The notes: generated by a model not told the origin, from the letters alone. A DNA stretch of 64,000 bases from Rhexocercosporidium sp. MPI-PUGE-AT-0058 (GCA_020746875.1 JAGTJL010000014.1:2046001-2110000); one strand, 5' to 3'. Counted from the stretch's first letter, positions 22,901 through 34,031 are shown. Translations and numbers: made by a program.

Positions 22901-24625
22901 CCTTTATACTACGGGTCCGATTTTATATAAATAGAATGGATAAGCGTGCATATGACAAATAAGCTCCTAAAGATATAAGAAATTCTTTAACATATAATAC
23001 GTTGAAAATCAACGAGTTTATTAATCTAATAATAGTTAGTTAAATACTAATAATAAAAGAATATATTAATAAATAAAAAACACTTACTAAGCTGAGGAAA
23101 TTGAGCCTTTCGTATTTCAAAAGCTTTAATTTAAGCTTCTAAAAGCCGCTTATTCTCTTGGTTATATTTAATATCGATTATAATTTTTCGGACCTTTTTC
23201 CAAATAGAGAAATCCAAATAAAATTAATAAAATAATTTATTAAGTTATTAATAAACTTACTACTTATTTGTTGATTTTCTTAAATATCTTCTTCTTTTTC
23301 TTCTTTATATATATCTCTAGAATAAGACATATTATAATCGTTCTTAATAATACCTTTTAAGATATCTTAAATTATTAAATTTAATACGTAAGCTACACAA
23401 GGTGTATCACCTTAAAATTTCATAGCTTTTTGAGCGTAATGCTTTGTAAAAGCAGTTATAAATATATCGTTTGAAGAAGCGTTATCTCTTGTAATACTAT
23501 TATAAATTTTAGCTTTAATAATAAAAGTATTCCTTAAATTACTTACTTGATAATATTATCTCCAATATTAAAGCTTTTAAGAGCTTGTATTAATACCGAA
23601 CTCATATAGACGCTTGAGTGTTTATCGGCTAAGTCTTTCATAGCTAAAAGTCGCGAACTTATATTAAAGTTCGCGTTGATCCAGTGATTATTAAATTAGT
23701 TAGTTATTTAATAAATAAATTAATTAATAAATTAATAAAAATTACTTATATAGTAATTCTAAGATAAGCATCTTCATTTATAGCCGTCCAAGCATCAAGA
23801 GCTAAAGAAGACCCTCCTTAAGTCTTAATTTACTCTAATAATAATTCTTTTAATAAAGACTTATTATTATTAAAATATAAAGTCAATTCATTAATTAAAA
23901 CTTAAGAGTACAAAAGCGGTACCTCCCTTTAATAATAAATTAATTATAATTCTAAGTACATATAAGTATTAGAGCGTACTTACTTATGAAGGTATATTAT
24001 TAATTTCCGGAAGCTAATACTTATAATAGCTCTAAATAAGATATTATTAGAAACAATAAAGTTTAATAATAATCTCTTAAAATAAGATATTATAAAACTA
24101 GCTTCTTTTTCTTCTTCTTCTGATTCGCCGTCTTATTAAGTATTATTATTAAAGGACTCTTTTAAACTTAATTAACTTATATTTCGAATCGAATTCGAGG
24201 TAATTGCTCTTAAAATAATATTAGTAAATATTATTAATAAAAAAAACTTATTAATAAATTAACTTACTTAGATCAATATTATTTTTTATAGCCTCTATAT
24301 TTATTGACTTATGAGAGGTTCGAAAGTAAGTAAAATAATTACTTATAGTTTGATTAACTTTTTAATTAAGCCATTTTTTCTTAATTTAAGTTAATATAAC
24401 TCTTTATTAATAAATTTAAATAAACTTACTTATAACCTCGAACTAAACATCGGACAGTAATAGTACGGTAGTCTTCAACCTTTTCCGGATTTAGTTTAGC
24501 TTCATCGAGAGTCTTTAATAAGTATTTAAACTTAAAAAGAGGCGGTTGTAAATCCAAAGGATCTAATTCGAATTCGGCCGCGTTTTACTTAATATTTAAA
24601 GCAATAGAAGTTGGTTGCGACATAA
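22900..24625 (-). mobile_element. Decayed hAT-type transposase gene
   Basis: Minus-strand translation starts at an ATG near 24625 (MSQPTSIALNI, then ELDPLDLQPPLFKF). It later gives SLALDAWTAINEDAYLRI at about 23790, matching the hAT S-L-x-x-D-x-W-T motif. It then gives ITRDNASSNDIF and CVAYVLNLII at about 23330-23500, matching the hAT T-x-D-N-A-x-x-N-D and C-x-x-H-x-x-N-L region. Many stops and frame changes interrupt it. Terminal repeats were not identified. This is a different copy from the 3-kb hAT element at 30-33 kb. Confidence 0.65.
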
Positions 24626-25109
24626 TAGAGTATACTAAAGATATGTAAGTGTATTTTTAAAAGTATTTATAAGAGTATAAGTTGTTATTAATTTATTAAA
24701 GTATTTATTAAATAATAAAAGGTCGATTTTAAAGAGAGATTTAATTGTTTTTATAATAAATAAACCATTCCTAAAGGATTCCAAGATTATCGAAGCATTA
24801 ATTATTAATCCTTATACTCGAAAGTACTAGAATTATATTTTCTTTACTTATTAATTAATATTAAATTAGAAGTATAGCGTTAATTCTAGGAGGTTCCTTA
24901 TCGCTGCCCCGCTTAATAAGCAAGATAGCGGGATCTATACTAAAATAGGATAGACTACAGCCAAAACAGGTATAAATCCTGTAAACCTTAACCTTAATTA
25001 AGCGAAACCATTCAAAAATCGTATTAGTCAGCATATTATTCAAATATATTTGAATACATTTAAATCAATTCAAATTTTAATTAATTAAAATTAATTAAAA
25101 GATAAAATC
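24626..25109. other. AT-rich DNA without recognisable gene
   Basis: Includes runs of TTAAATTAATT-type sequence (25040-25110) and a 60-codon minus frame at 24861-25043 with no domain I recognise. Probably repeat-derived. Confidence 0.35.
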
Positions 25110-26452
25110 ATTGAATTAAATTGGTTAGCGAAGCGAAACGAGTATGATAAGCTTACGCGTGATACTGTTCAGCGCTATCTATCCTCAAATGCTTATAGCA
25201 CTTTTCTCTGAGTGGCTTTAGTCTGCTAAGAAATCGCCGATATATCGGGATGAAAAGTTGAAGAAAAGCTGCTAGCGTTCCCGCCTAGTCTTAATGCCCT
25301 TTACGAGCGGATGATGAAGAATATTTATAATTTAAGAGATGCGAAGCGCTGCAAAAATATATTAGCTGTCGCTTTGGCCGTACAGCGGCCACTTACACTC
25401 GATGAGCTGCCTTTTTTTGTCGATATGCCTCCCCGAAGTTGTTGTAGTGACAAGGTTCTTGCAGAGATCATAGGAGACTGTACCTCTTTTCTCACGCTTC
25501 GAGAACGCATTATCTTTTTTGTTTATCAGTCTGTCAAGGACTTTTTGATCAAAGAGACTTCAGTCTTTACTTCTGATATGGTCGATATATATCACGCTCT
25601 TTTCTCGCCGTCACTTCAAGTCATGTTTATAATACTACGGCGTGATATCTACAGTCTAATAGCTCCCGGAACCTCTATCGACCAAATCAAGCAGTCCGAT
25701 CCTGATCCCCTTGCCGCCGTAAGGTACTCATGTAGTTACTAGGTTAATCATCTACTTAAATGTCAGACTAGAGAAGATATAATCCCGGACCTTAAGGCTT
25801 AGTCTACGATTTCCTTCACTATTACTTGTTGTACTGGCTTGAGGCGCTGAGCTTAATAAAATACTAATCAGAGGGCGTGATCATAATCAAGAAGCACGAA
25901 ACTCCTCAAGTACGTTTTCATGTGTTATCTTATCCCGTTTTTATAAAAGCTTACTAAGATAATATAAAGTTAGATAAAAGTCCTAATTTATATGCGTTCA
26001 TATATGATGCGAGGCGGTTCACTGTATACAACCGGTTAATTATTGAACAGGCGCCTCTTCAAGTACACTGTTTAGCACTTATCTTCGCTATAGAGTATAA
26101 TATTATCCGAGAAATATTCCGGGAGTGTATGCCTTCTTAGATCGAAAGAAAGCTTAGAGTACAAGCGCATTGGAACGCGGCGCTCCAGACACTCGAGAGC
26201 TACTCATTCAACTCTATTAACTTCTTGTTGTTCTTACCTAACGATAGGCTGCATACACCTACCGGCAGACTGCTCACATCTCTACATGTATCCAAAAATT
26301 GGACTGTGGACGATAAGGCAAATATTCTCCGGCTCCCTCCTGATTATCGGTCTACTTGTGGAGCTGTCTGCCAAGAAACCGTCGCTTTGGGACATTTTTC
26401 AGGTGGTGTTACTGTTTTCAAGTTCGTAAACGGCCTAAAACTTATGATATAG
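25110..26452 (+). pseudogene. NACHT-WD (NLR-like) pseudogene with collapsed WD region
   Basis: Plus-strand reading gives the segment that follows the NACHT ATPase in fungal NLR proteins (RYLSSNAYSTFL, LNALYERMMKNIYNL, LAVALAVQRPLTLDELPFFV, TSFLTLRERIIFFVYQSVKD). A helical linker follows (QAHWNA.LQTLESYS at 26160-26215). Directly after the linker comes the usual C-terminal tail (LLTSLHVSKNWT, ILRLPPDYRSTC, ALGHFSGGVTVFKF). The NACHT P-loop and nearly all WD repeats are absent, and stops break the frame between 25742 and 26220. In this family the protein is a nucleotide-switched immune or heterokaryon-incompatibility receptor. Here it is a relic. Family assignment is from remembered consensus, not a search. 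Confidence 0.7.
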
Positions 26453-27016
26453 ATTAAAACAATTCTATTTTGGTGAATATTATCTTCATTCTTTCTTAAT
26501 TCCCTTCCGTACAGAATCCAATGGAGCGTGGCTCGTAGTTGATTATTGCCACCGAATGTCACACGAGCATGATGATAAATACTTCGCACACACACACACA
26601 GTGATGTTCCCCAGAGTATGGGACTAGTGGTCAAATGTCATGCAGCAGCAATTTAGAAAGGTGGCCCGGTCCGGCGTCAGCCAAAGTGGCCGAGTTGGTC
26701 CGTGCTCATATCATTTTTAAGCGAAACGATGCGAAGCCGATTTTGCAAGCTACTGTATCCCCGCATCCATTGTTAAAAAGCATGTTGCGGATAATCCCCA
26801 GATGGCACCATGTAAATTACGTCGTACTGTACTCCGAAGTATAGGTTCAAAGTGGGAGGGTTGGGAAAAGCCAACTTTTGCAAGGGTGTGCAAGTAAGCG
26901 GGGTGTTCACGTGTCAAGTACTTGGTCGTAAATCTTACGACTTTGCATGTCTGATTGGTTTACATTTTCATCTTAGTCTAAACTTGACATTAACTACAAT
27001 TTAATGCTCACCTCAT
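26453..27016. other. Intergenic region
   Basis: Normal composition. It contains a short CA microsatellite (26587-26602) and a tRNA box-A-like word near 26689 that is not part of a tRNA. No gene recognised. Confidence 0.4.
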
Positions 27017-27018
27017 TA

Positions 27019-27311
27019 CTCGGTGGTGTTTTTGATGAGGGCCGGCACCCCTGGCAATTTCCAAGACTTTTAGTGCGAAATTAGCGCCAAATCTGTAGCT
27101 ACTCCGAATCCTCAATTGCTAAAGACTAAGAAATACAAATTCGATTCTAACTCAGTGATATTAATTCTAATAGTAAAGCTTAACAGCTTTCGTAAAGAAA
27201 TCAAAGATAGGCCTTTTGTAGTTCTAGATTTATAAGGCTTGAAAGTTGATGACTTTTGGTGGTTTTTTCGCTTATCCAGGACGCCTGGCCCTCATCAAAA
27301 ACTTCGCCGAG
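27019..27311. mobile_element. TA-flanked MITE (Tc1/mariner type), 293 bp
   Basis: Inverted termini start CTCGGTGGTGTTTTTGATGA on the left and CTCGGCGAAGTTTTTGATGA on the right (read inward), and agree over about 25 bp with three mismatches. They are flanked by TA on both sides (27017-27018 and 27312-27313). There is no open frame inside. Size, TA target and inverted ends are those of a Tc1/mariner-derived MITE. It ends 312 bp before the ATG of the secreted-protein gene. Confidence 0.75.
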
Positions 27312-27487
27312 TAGACGAAATCGCCAATTAGAGACCTAGAAGTCTTATTTATAGGTACTGGAAGTGACCGGCCTACAATTCACTGCAACCTAGCCTAATA
27401 GTGTAATTCTCCAGAAGGAGCAGTTGAACATAGTTGGGTACTTCGTATTGGCATAGAGACCACAGGGATCAAGGCCTTCTTGAAAGG

Positions 27488-27496
27488 TATATATAT
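27488..27496 (+). promoter_or_regulatory. TATA-like element of the secreted-protein gene
   Basis: TATATATAT 128 bp before the ATG at 27624, followed by a pyrimidine-rich leader (CTCCCCTC, then TCATCATC and ACACTCATCACAAC), which is typical of a strongly expressed fungal gene. Function inferred from sequence and position. Confidence 0.4.
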
Positions 27497-27623
27497 CCAG
27501 CTCCCCTCATTCTAACACTCGGTTCATCATCAGCATTAATCTTCACACTCATCACAACTTAATCACGCCGACTCCCTCTACAAACCACGAGATTCTCACC
27601 TAGCGTCACCACCATTCAGCACC

Positions 27624-28194
27624 ATGGTCCAACTCACGACTTCCCTGGTCGCCGCTCTAGTCACCCTTTGCCCCCTCATCCTCGCAACTCCCTCCAAGCT
27701 AGAAGCTCGATATCCTAATTGTGATAGAGCCAACGTCGGATTTGGACATGTACGTCTCCAAACCTCTAAAGCCCCCAGTAGAGGAAACATACTAACTTCC
27801 GCGATCTCCAGACCAAGGAGGCAGTACAATGCATCAACCAGCTAGCAGCGCTTGGCTCAACTCCCTGTGTGACGGATTATGGAGGGAGAAAACTGCGCAC
27901 CTGTGGAGGAACGTTAATCTGGTCTGTTAGCAGGGTCCCGCGGGGGGCTCGGACAACATGGTGAGCTGTTGATTTCTTTGTTAGCATACAAGACAAAAGA
28001 AGAACGTGTGCTCCAGATCTGCTTTCTAGGATGAGAAAGCTTAAATGCTAATGGTGTGGTATTACAGTGAGAATGTTGCTAAGACTCTTGGGCGGATCAT
28101 GGATGTTTGTAACCGGCCTGATGACAACATTCAGGGCAATGATTTTGTCTTTGGCAATGGCGACTTCTATGTCGAAATCCGCGCAAATTTCTGA
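27624..28194 (+). CDS. Small secreted cysteine-rich protein, candidate effector (3 exons, 133 aa)
   Basis: Exons 27624-27749, 27812-27960 and 28068-28194; GT-AG introns of 62 and 107 nt; total exactly 134 codons with TGA. Residues 1-21 form a clear signal peptide (VAALVTLCPLILA, cleavage probably before TPSKLEA). The mature protein of about 112 residues has six cysteines, enough for three disulfides, no membrane segment and no catalytic motif. Near the C-terminus is a DNIQGNDFVFGNGDFYVEI segment of a type I associate with small secreted fungal proteins, but I cannot name a family. The gene lies alone between dead genes and transposons, the setting typical of plant- or host-interaction effectors, with a TATA-like element and a MITE upstream. 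The frame is intact across three exons, so it is probably functional. The role is unknown. Confidence 0.75.
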
Positions 28195-28419
28195 AGATGT
28201 TAGGGTCACGTCCCAGGAGCCCAGTGGTTCCTGGGAGGGAGACAGCGAGGAGTTTCTCAGACAGGTGGACCCACGTACCTTCCGGCATTATACGGAACAA
28301 TTGACTTGTAAATTAGAAGACGTGATTGCAGTGCGTGGATTAGCTACTATTAATTAATTCATACTTAAAATTTGGTGTAATTCTATTAATAAATTAAAAA
28401 GTTATTCCTAATTAAAGAC
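28195..28419. other. 3' flank of the secreted-protein gene
   Basis: An open frame continues to 28357 in another phase but is a shadow of exon 3. Presumed 3' UTR followed by AT-rich DNA. Nothing else recognised. Confidence 0.4.
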
Positions 28420-28640
28420 GGAAAGTAGAAATGATAGTTTTCACTTAGGTAACTATACGGAGAGTAATGGCCGTAACGATTATAATCGAAATCCCCAATT
28501 TTAACACGATCTTATTTTTCAACTAAAACATTCTCAGGTTTTAGATCACCCTAAGCAAGTCCAAGCGATTTGAGCCAAGCAATACCTTCAGCCAATGCAT
28601 TCATCCATGTCTTGCGCAACGAAAGTGGCTCGAGGCGTGG
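28420..28640 (-). pseudogene. Protein kinase fragment
   Basis: Minus-strand reading gives TWMNALAEGIAWLKSLGLA, a stop, GDLKPEN, a further stop, then DRVKIGDFD. This corresponds to the catalytic-loop helix, the HGD(L/R)xPEN catalytic loop (its His lost at the stop) and the D-F-D metal-binding motif common in fungus-specific protein kinases. Only about 70 residues of one domain remain. Confidence 0.55.
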
Positions 28641-29476
28641 TATTAATAAGATCCGAGAAGATTTCGGGTCCTGATCTGATTTACACGTCAGAGGTTTTAA
28701 ATGTGATTAGCCCGGAATAATATAGAGCCGCTCCCGCACTCTGGAAAGTTCTGAGGGAGAAGACTACTTTTAGCGGGAACGTCCGCCTCCCCGAGATCTG
28801 TATCGATAGCTCTTGAATATACACGGGCCATAAGAATTACCTTACTCTTGTGGCCCGTGTATAATTAAGAAGACCGATGCCGCCGATGGCATGTGATACC
28901 ATTCCTAACACTATTCCATAAATGCGGTTCTTTGGCTAAGCTCAAGCTATGACACTATATCACGGCTGACAATAAATACACTTTCGTACTTCAATTTAAC
29001 ACTTCTGACCAGCCCTGCTATGCCACCCCTCGATACTCCTCTACAGTTTCTATATATATGCGCTTCTTCAACCATATATTAGAACTCTTCTCGACGCCAC
29101 CTTATCTTCGCTATTAACTTTTCTCTTTTAAGAGCTTTAATCTTAAAGTTGTATAATCTTTTACTTTTTTTTTTATAAAATTATAAATAAATAAAAGTAT
29201 CTTGGTCTTAAGTAATATCTGCTAATCTTCCTAAGGTCGGGCTTTAGTAATTAGTATTTACTTTATAAGAAACCTATTACGGGATAAGTACAAGTTCGTA
29301 GACAATTACGACTTAATTAAATTAATTATAAAAAAAGAAAAAATTCTTAAGGAAATCTATTTTTATATTAGTTTACGAGTTAGCTTATGCGGCTTATATA
29401 GAGTTATGAATAGCTTCATAAAAGTATAAAAGTTATTTAATTTAAGCCTTTGATAAAACTACAACTAATACGAAGC
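28641..29476. other. Intergenic, partly AT-rich, with one strong hairpin
   Basis: No coding region recognised. Holds a perfect inverted repeat at 28818-28863. Composition becomes AT-rich after about 29130. Confidence 0.35.
28818..28863. repeat. Perfect 13-bp inverted repeat (hairpin)
   Basis: TATACACGGGCCA at 28818-28830 is exactly the reverse complement of 28851-28863, with a 20-nt loop. It may be a palindromic remnant of a small element or a structured site. There are no flanking duplications I can confirm. Confidence 0.6.
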
Positions 29477-29523
29477 TATAAGGTTTAAATGATAGGGAAT
29501 TATTATTCGAAACGTTTAAGGTA
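29477..29523. repeat. Truncated, RIP-mutated LTR end of the chromovirus A family
   Basis: About 47 bp match the first part of the A LTR (TATAAGGTTTAAATGATAGG against TGTAAGGTTCAAATGATAGG in the intact LTR). The visible differences are C-to-T or G-to-A. The match stops abruptly near 29523, next to the 3' end of the monooxygenase relic. A scar of an older insertion. Confidence 0.7.
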
Positions 29524-29662
29524 GAGGAATTATTAGCGCAGTTCGGCAAACAACCTGGTACACTGCGGCTCCGGCAAAGCCCAATTGCAGGTCACGCGGG
29601 ATAAATTCACTGTGATTAGGAACGTTTGCATGACCGATCGTTGGTCAGCTCTGCTTTACTCC

Positions 29663-32600
29663 TTAGCTATCACTAAGATCTGATTTCTGCAACGATCTCT
29701 TCATCATCGGAGATTCCATCAGCTGATCCCAATTGAGCATCATGATAGCATTCTGTTTTGATATCAAGACCTCATCAGCACATCTTCTTACAACTTCCTC
29801 GCTATAAGTTTTGATTGCATCCTTCAATCTGGATGCTCCAGCAACGACCTTCTGCACCATATCAACGAAATGGCTTGCATCACATATTGCATAGTTCAAG
29901 CCCTGGCCACGATCTACGTACGTTAGCTGTGCCATTTCCCTCTCATTAGACCACCCACGAGGAGTCATTGGATGTGCTGCATCTCCAGCCAATGTGACCC
30001 TTCCGTCATGGTTATCCCACGGAATTGGAACCCAATAAGCCATCTTGTCATAAGTAGTCTTCATATCGTCCGGCATCCACATAACTGCAGAACGAAATGG
30101 CTCGCACATGGTCGATGCCTTCTGCTTTAACAATGCAAGACGACCTGCGGTATCCAGCGAGTCATCCTCTCTCCCCAACCAGCTAGTGACGACCTGAAAC
30201 CGCCAGTTCGCTGGATCTTCCGGGTCAGAAACGTCTTGAACTAGGGGAATGTCAGTACGTGGGCTAGGTGGTTTTACAAAGCGACGCACTTGACAGGAAC
30301 GACAGCAGTCCCGGCTTGCAAGGTGGTCGATAAGTAAGCTGAGATAAGTTGATCTATTAAGCTGGCCTCTACAACGTAAGTCATAAGTTAGGGCTAGGGC
30401 TAGTAATAAGTCAGTTAATAAATACTCAACTTATAAGTAGCTTATAAGCTGTGGGAATTAAATTTCTTAATTTTAAAGTGAGTTTAGGTATCTGCTAAAT
30501 ATAAGTAATGAATTAAAAGTGACTCGCTTATTAGTTCCTGAGCCTCTAATTAGCCGCAGCTACTCTAAGTATAGCTTCTAATTAGCTCAATACTACCGAG
30601 AGCGGTCAGCGTCACAACTCTAGCAAATCCTAAATCATCTAAAAGTAAAACATATTTATTAAATAATTAATACAACTCCGTTAATATGGCTTCTTCGCAC
30701 GCTTCACTTATGATTATCAATAATGGAGAATCTCGTGCTTTTCTTACTGCATCTTCTACTTCTCTTGTTAATCTATTTATAACGATAATAGCGCTACAGT
30801 CGTTAAAAAAGTCAAAGATATTACGTGACTACTATTTCCGTTTAACGCTAACTTATAACGATAATTATAACTCTACAAAGCCTCCCAGCGAGCTAATCAA
30901 AGCTGAATACTTTCCATATGACTTTAAAAAGCTTTTTTTTAATAATAGAAAAGCTCGTCCATCGAGATTCCTTATAGGCTACGTTCTAGCGCTTGCTAAT
31001 AAGAGGAAGTTCATTTCTTGGACTTGGAAAGTAGGCTACGCGTTAATCAACTAAAGCAAGCCTTTAAAACCGAGAATATAATATTATAAACTCTGTATGA
31101 TTCTCTGCTAATCTGCTAGCTTTATACGCTAACTTTTATAAGTCATTATAATAAGAAATTTAATAAGAACCGCAAATACCACTTTAATGCGAATACCCTT
31201 AGCAACGCCGTTATACACTTATTAAATATATATAATTTAGACAAAAGAGGAAATACGTAAAAAATAAAGAACGGAGAATCTCTAGCGCAACCTTTAGGAA
31301 TCGTGATTAAAGATTACGATAAAATCATTCCTTTTCGACAACAAAAGTTCAAAAACGCGTTTCTTAAATAAATTATCTACGATAATATTAAGCATAGAAA
31401 GGCAGCTTCTCGTCGACTCAAAAGGTGCTTTATTATTGCAAACAAAGATATAAAGAATGCTCTACTTACGTCACATATAACGATCGAGTGCTGGATCGAC
31501 AAGCTTTTTGCATACTTCGAGCCACAGGTTATTAAGGAGATTCGACGCGCTAAATCACGTATAACTATTATATTTAATAGATAGGAATCAAAGCGTAAAA
31601 AGATTAATGTTCTTAATATTATAATATATTTTATTAACGACAAATATGAAGCCGTAACATAACTAATTGGATTACTAATACTGCCAAAGCATAGAAAGAC
31701 CGGTGTTAATACGCATATTACCATTTAAATCTCTTACTTTTGAGGCTAATTCTTTATAAATTAATGCTTAATTCTCCTCCCTCTTTTACAGCGATTCGAC
31801 ATTACTATCGAAAACCTTAGCTACTTCGTCCTTAATAACGCGTCTAATAATAATACTACACTTTAAGAGCTGGCAAAGGTGATAGGTTTTGACCTAAAAC
31901 AGAAGAAATTACGTTATATAAGTCACGTCATTAACTTAATCGCTGGCGCGTACTTATTTAGTCAAAATAAGGCTTCATTTAACGACGAATATAAGAAGGC
32001 TGGCGCGGCAGACCGACGAAAGCTCTGGCGGCGACGAAAGGAGGTTGGTAAGCTTTACAACTTAGTTATATACGTTATAGCATTTAGCAAGAGATTAAAG
32101 TTGTTTCTTGAGCTTTAAAAGACACTAAATATTAATATAATAAAAGGAAAGAAGTAAAAGTTAATTCTCGACGGAGGAGTACGCTAAAATGCCACGTATT
32201 AAATAATACGCCGCGGCCTCGAATTGCGCGAATCTCTCACCTTATATGCGGCCATATTATACGTTTCCGCCGATCTTCTTAATTAAGAGATATTCGATAA
32301 CGATTACTTATTAAATAAAGAGTGAGAGAGTCTTACAATTATTAAAGATTAGCTTGCGCCACTGTTTTACCTTATTAAAGGACTAGAAGGCAACGCGAAG
32401 TTAACAAAAGGCGTCCTATAACCCTCACACGGAGCTTTATAAGAGGCTTTAATTATACTAAAGCATATTATGGCATACTTCGAGACTCTCGAGGCTGAAG
32501 TAAAAGACAGTAAATTCAACGACTACGAAGGTATATAATAATTAATAACTCTTACGTAGGGAGCTTACCAAAAGTGGTATAGAAAGACCGACGATTCTGT

Positions 32601-33600
32601 GGCGTGGCAAGCTGCAATAGTTCTATATCTTCGTTATAAATAGACTTACTTTAAGAAGAATTGGACAGGTAGATTACAGCCATATTTAATTATTAGTAAA
32701 GCTGCTTTTAAGAAGTTATAGGAAGATAAGTATAAGGGCTAAGCGCCATCTGCCAACTCTTAATCAATATAATCGCCAGAGCCTACGCCGGCGATATCTT
32801 TAGTAAAAAGAGATTACTTGAAGTTAATTCTTGACGCCGCAGTGCCTTAGCTAGTTATACGACGATCTGTAATAATAAGTGGGAGACGTGATTAATATCA
32901 CTACTACTTGCAAGAGCTTACTATTAATTATTTGAGCTTGATAAAGTACTAGAAGTTATATAAGGTCGAGTGGCCTTAATTAGCTCAGATGGCTTTGATT
33001 TATTAGCAATCCCTATTATGAGCTCAGAGTGTAAAAGAGTCTTTTCGTCTTGCGCTAAACAGACTACTGCAAAGAGTTCTAGCTTGTCTAGTTTAATGCT
33101 ATAGCACTAAAAGTGTTTGAAAAATTGGCAAAATCGTGGTGCTATTGAAATTGCTAGTGCTTTTGGTGCTGTATTATTAAATATTTGAATAGAGCCTCAA
33201 CTTATCAGTAACTTATAAGCTAATTAGTTAAGCTCATTAGTTGTTGTTTTGCAGGTAAGTCAGTAAGTTGCTTTCTTTGGCTCAACTGATTACTGACTTA
33301 CTGACTTATCGACCACCTTGCCGGCTTGACTGCGAAACTAAACACAGGATGGGCACTTCGGACAAACCTCGCTTTCTCCGCATCTCCGTATGTAATTGCT
33401 ACATTAGAATGTACAATCTCCAATGGCGTCACGTCAGCCTCAGACCCTAAGATTACCTTGCGGACTTTGGATTTTGGGCCGTCGCTTCCGATAATGATAC
33501 TCCCTGCAACGAGTTCCCCATTGGTAAAGACAGCAGTAACTCCGGCCTCCTCATACCGTATGTTAGCAAGCTCATAGCCATACTAGTTCATCAGCAATGT
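29663..33600 (-). pseudogene. FAD-dependent monooxygenase gene, split by a hAT element
   Basis: Two minus-strand parts flank the 30319-33320 insertion. The upstream part (about 33590-33321) reads YGYELANIRYEEAGVTAVF, then LVAGSIIIGSDGPKSKVRK and VRSAHPVFSFAVKP, i.e. the middle of a flavin hydroxylase with the GADGxxSxVR motif. The downstream part (30310-29663) continues through KMAYWVPIP, GRVTLAGDAAHPMTP (the GDAAH FAD-ribityl motif) and RGQGLNYAICD to a stop. The N-terminal GxGxxG nucleotide-binding end is not found upstream, so the gene was also 5'-truncated. Such enzymes hydroxylate aromatic or polyketide substrates. A normal-looking C-terminal frame suggests the hAT hit is not ancient. 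Confidence 0.8.
30319..33320 (+). mobile_element. hAT DNA transposon, 3002 bp, with decayed transposase
   Basis: Ends are inverted copies of CAAGGTGGTCGATAAGT (17 bp perfect). The target duplication CCGGCTTG is perfect at 30311-30318 and 33321-33328, the 8 bp expected of hAT. Variants of AAGTCAGTAAG recur just inside both ends, like transposase-binding repeats. The plus strand carries a broken transposase. It starts at 30686. The RYISHVINLIAGAYLFSQN and KLYNLVIYVI segments are at 31918-32070. The hAT C-terminal dimerisation motif SECKRVFSSCAKQT is at about 33010. Many TAA/TAG codons interrupt the frame, so this copy is not autonomous. It separates two parts of a monooxygenase gene. Confidence 0.9.
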
Positions 33601-34031
33601 TTCGGCAGCACCTCTTGGATTTCACATGCCTTCACATCAATGCCCTGACAGCAGAACGCCCTCATCTTCCTCCTCGATACTCGTATCGTCCTCGGAATCG
33701 GCAGATACTCGCTGTGAACAGCAACCTCCTCCACTAAGCGGTCTGGTTTCTACCTTCGTTGACAGTAGCGCTTTGTTTGTGACTTTTGTACAGGGCGCTA
33801 CTCGGAGACCAACTGTCCTCCTGTGTCTGCGGTCACTAGATACCTGGTGGCCTACGGCCACAGTAAAGCCATGTTGCAACTCCGCTGGCCTCCGCAACTC
33901 CAAAATCCCGTAGACCCTGACTCTCCAAATCGTGTGATTGTGTTATGATGACCAGCCATTCGGGGAGCCAAATCACTTCTAGAGTCATTCTTCACATCTA
34001 GAAGCTCCGGCTTCCACAAACAGCCGCCAAC
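33601..34031. other. Unassigned spacer between gene relics
   Basis: GC-normal DNA with short frames on both strands (33626-33913 plus, 33637-33903 minus) but no domain recognised. The missing N-terminus of the monooxygenase would be expected here and is not seen. Confidence 0.35.

Noticed and set aside
24861..25043. 60-codon minus frame in AT-rich DNA
   Set aside because: No recognisable family, no context; it is expected by chance even in RIP-mutated sequence.
26683..26700. tRNA-like box A (TGGCCGAGTTGG)
   Set aside because: It matches the box A consensus, but no box B lies within tRNA distance, and no acceptor stem or anticodon arm can be drawn. The nearest GGTTC word is about 150 bp away.
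30686..33110. A functional hAT transposase
   Set aside because: Recognisable blocks are separated by many stops and frame changes; only the ends and target duplication are intact.
33637..33903. Minus-strand frame as N-terminus of the monooxygenase
   Set aside because: It lacks any GxGxxG motif and has a Ser/Glu-rich end; it shows no continuity with the 33590-33321 coding segment.
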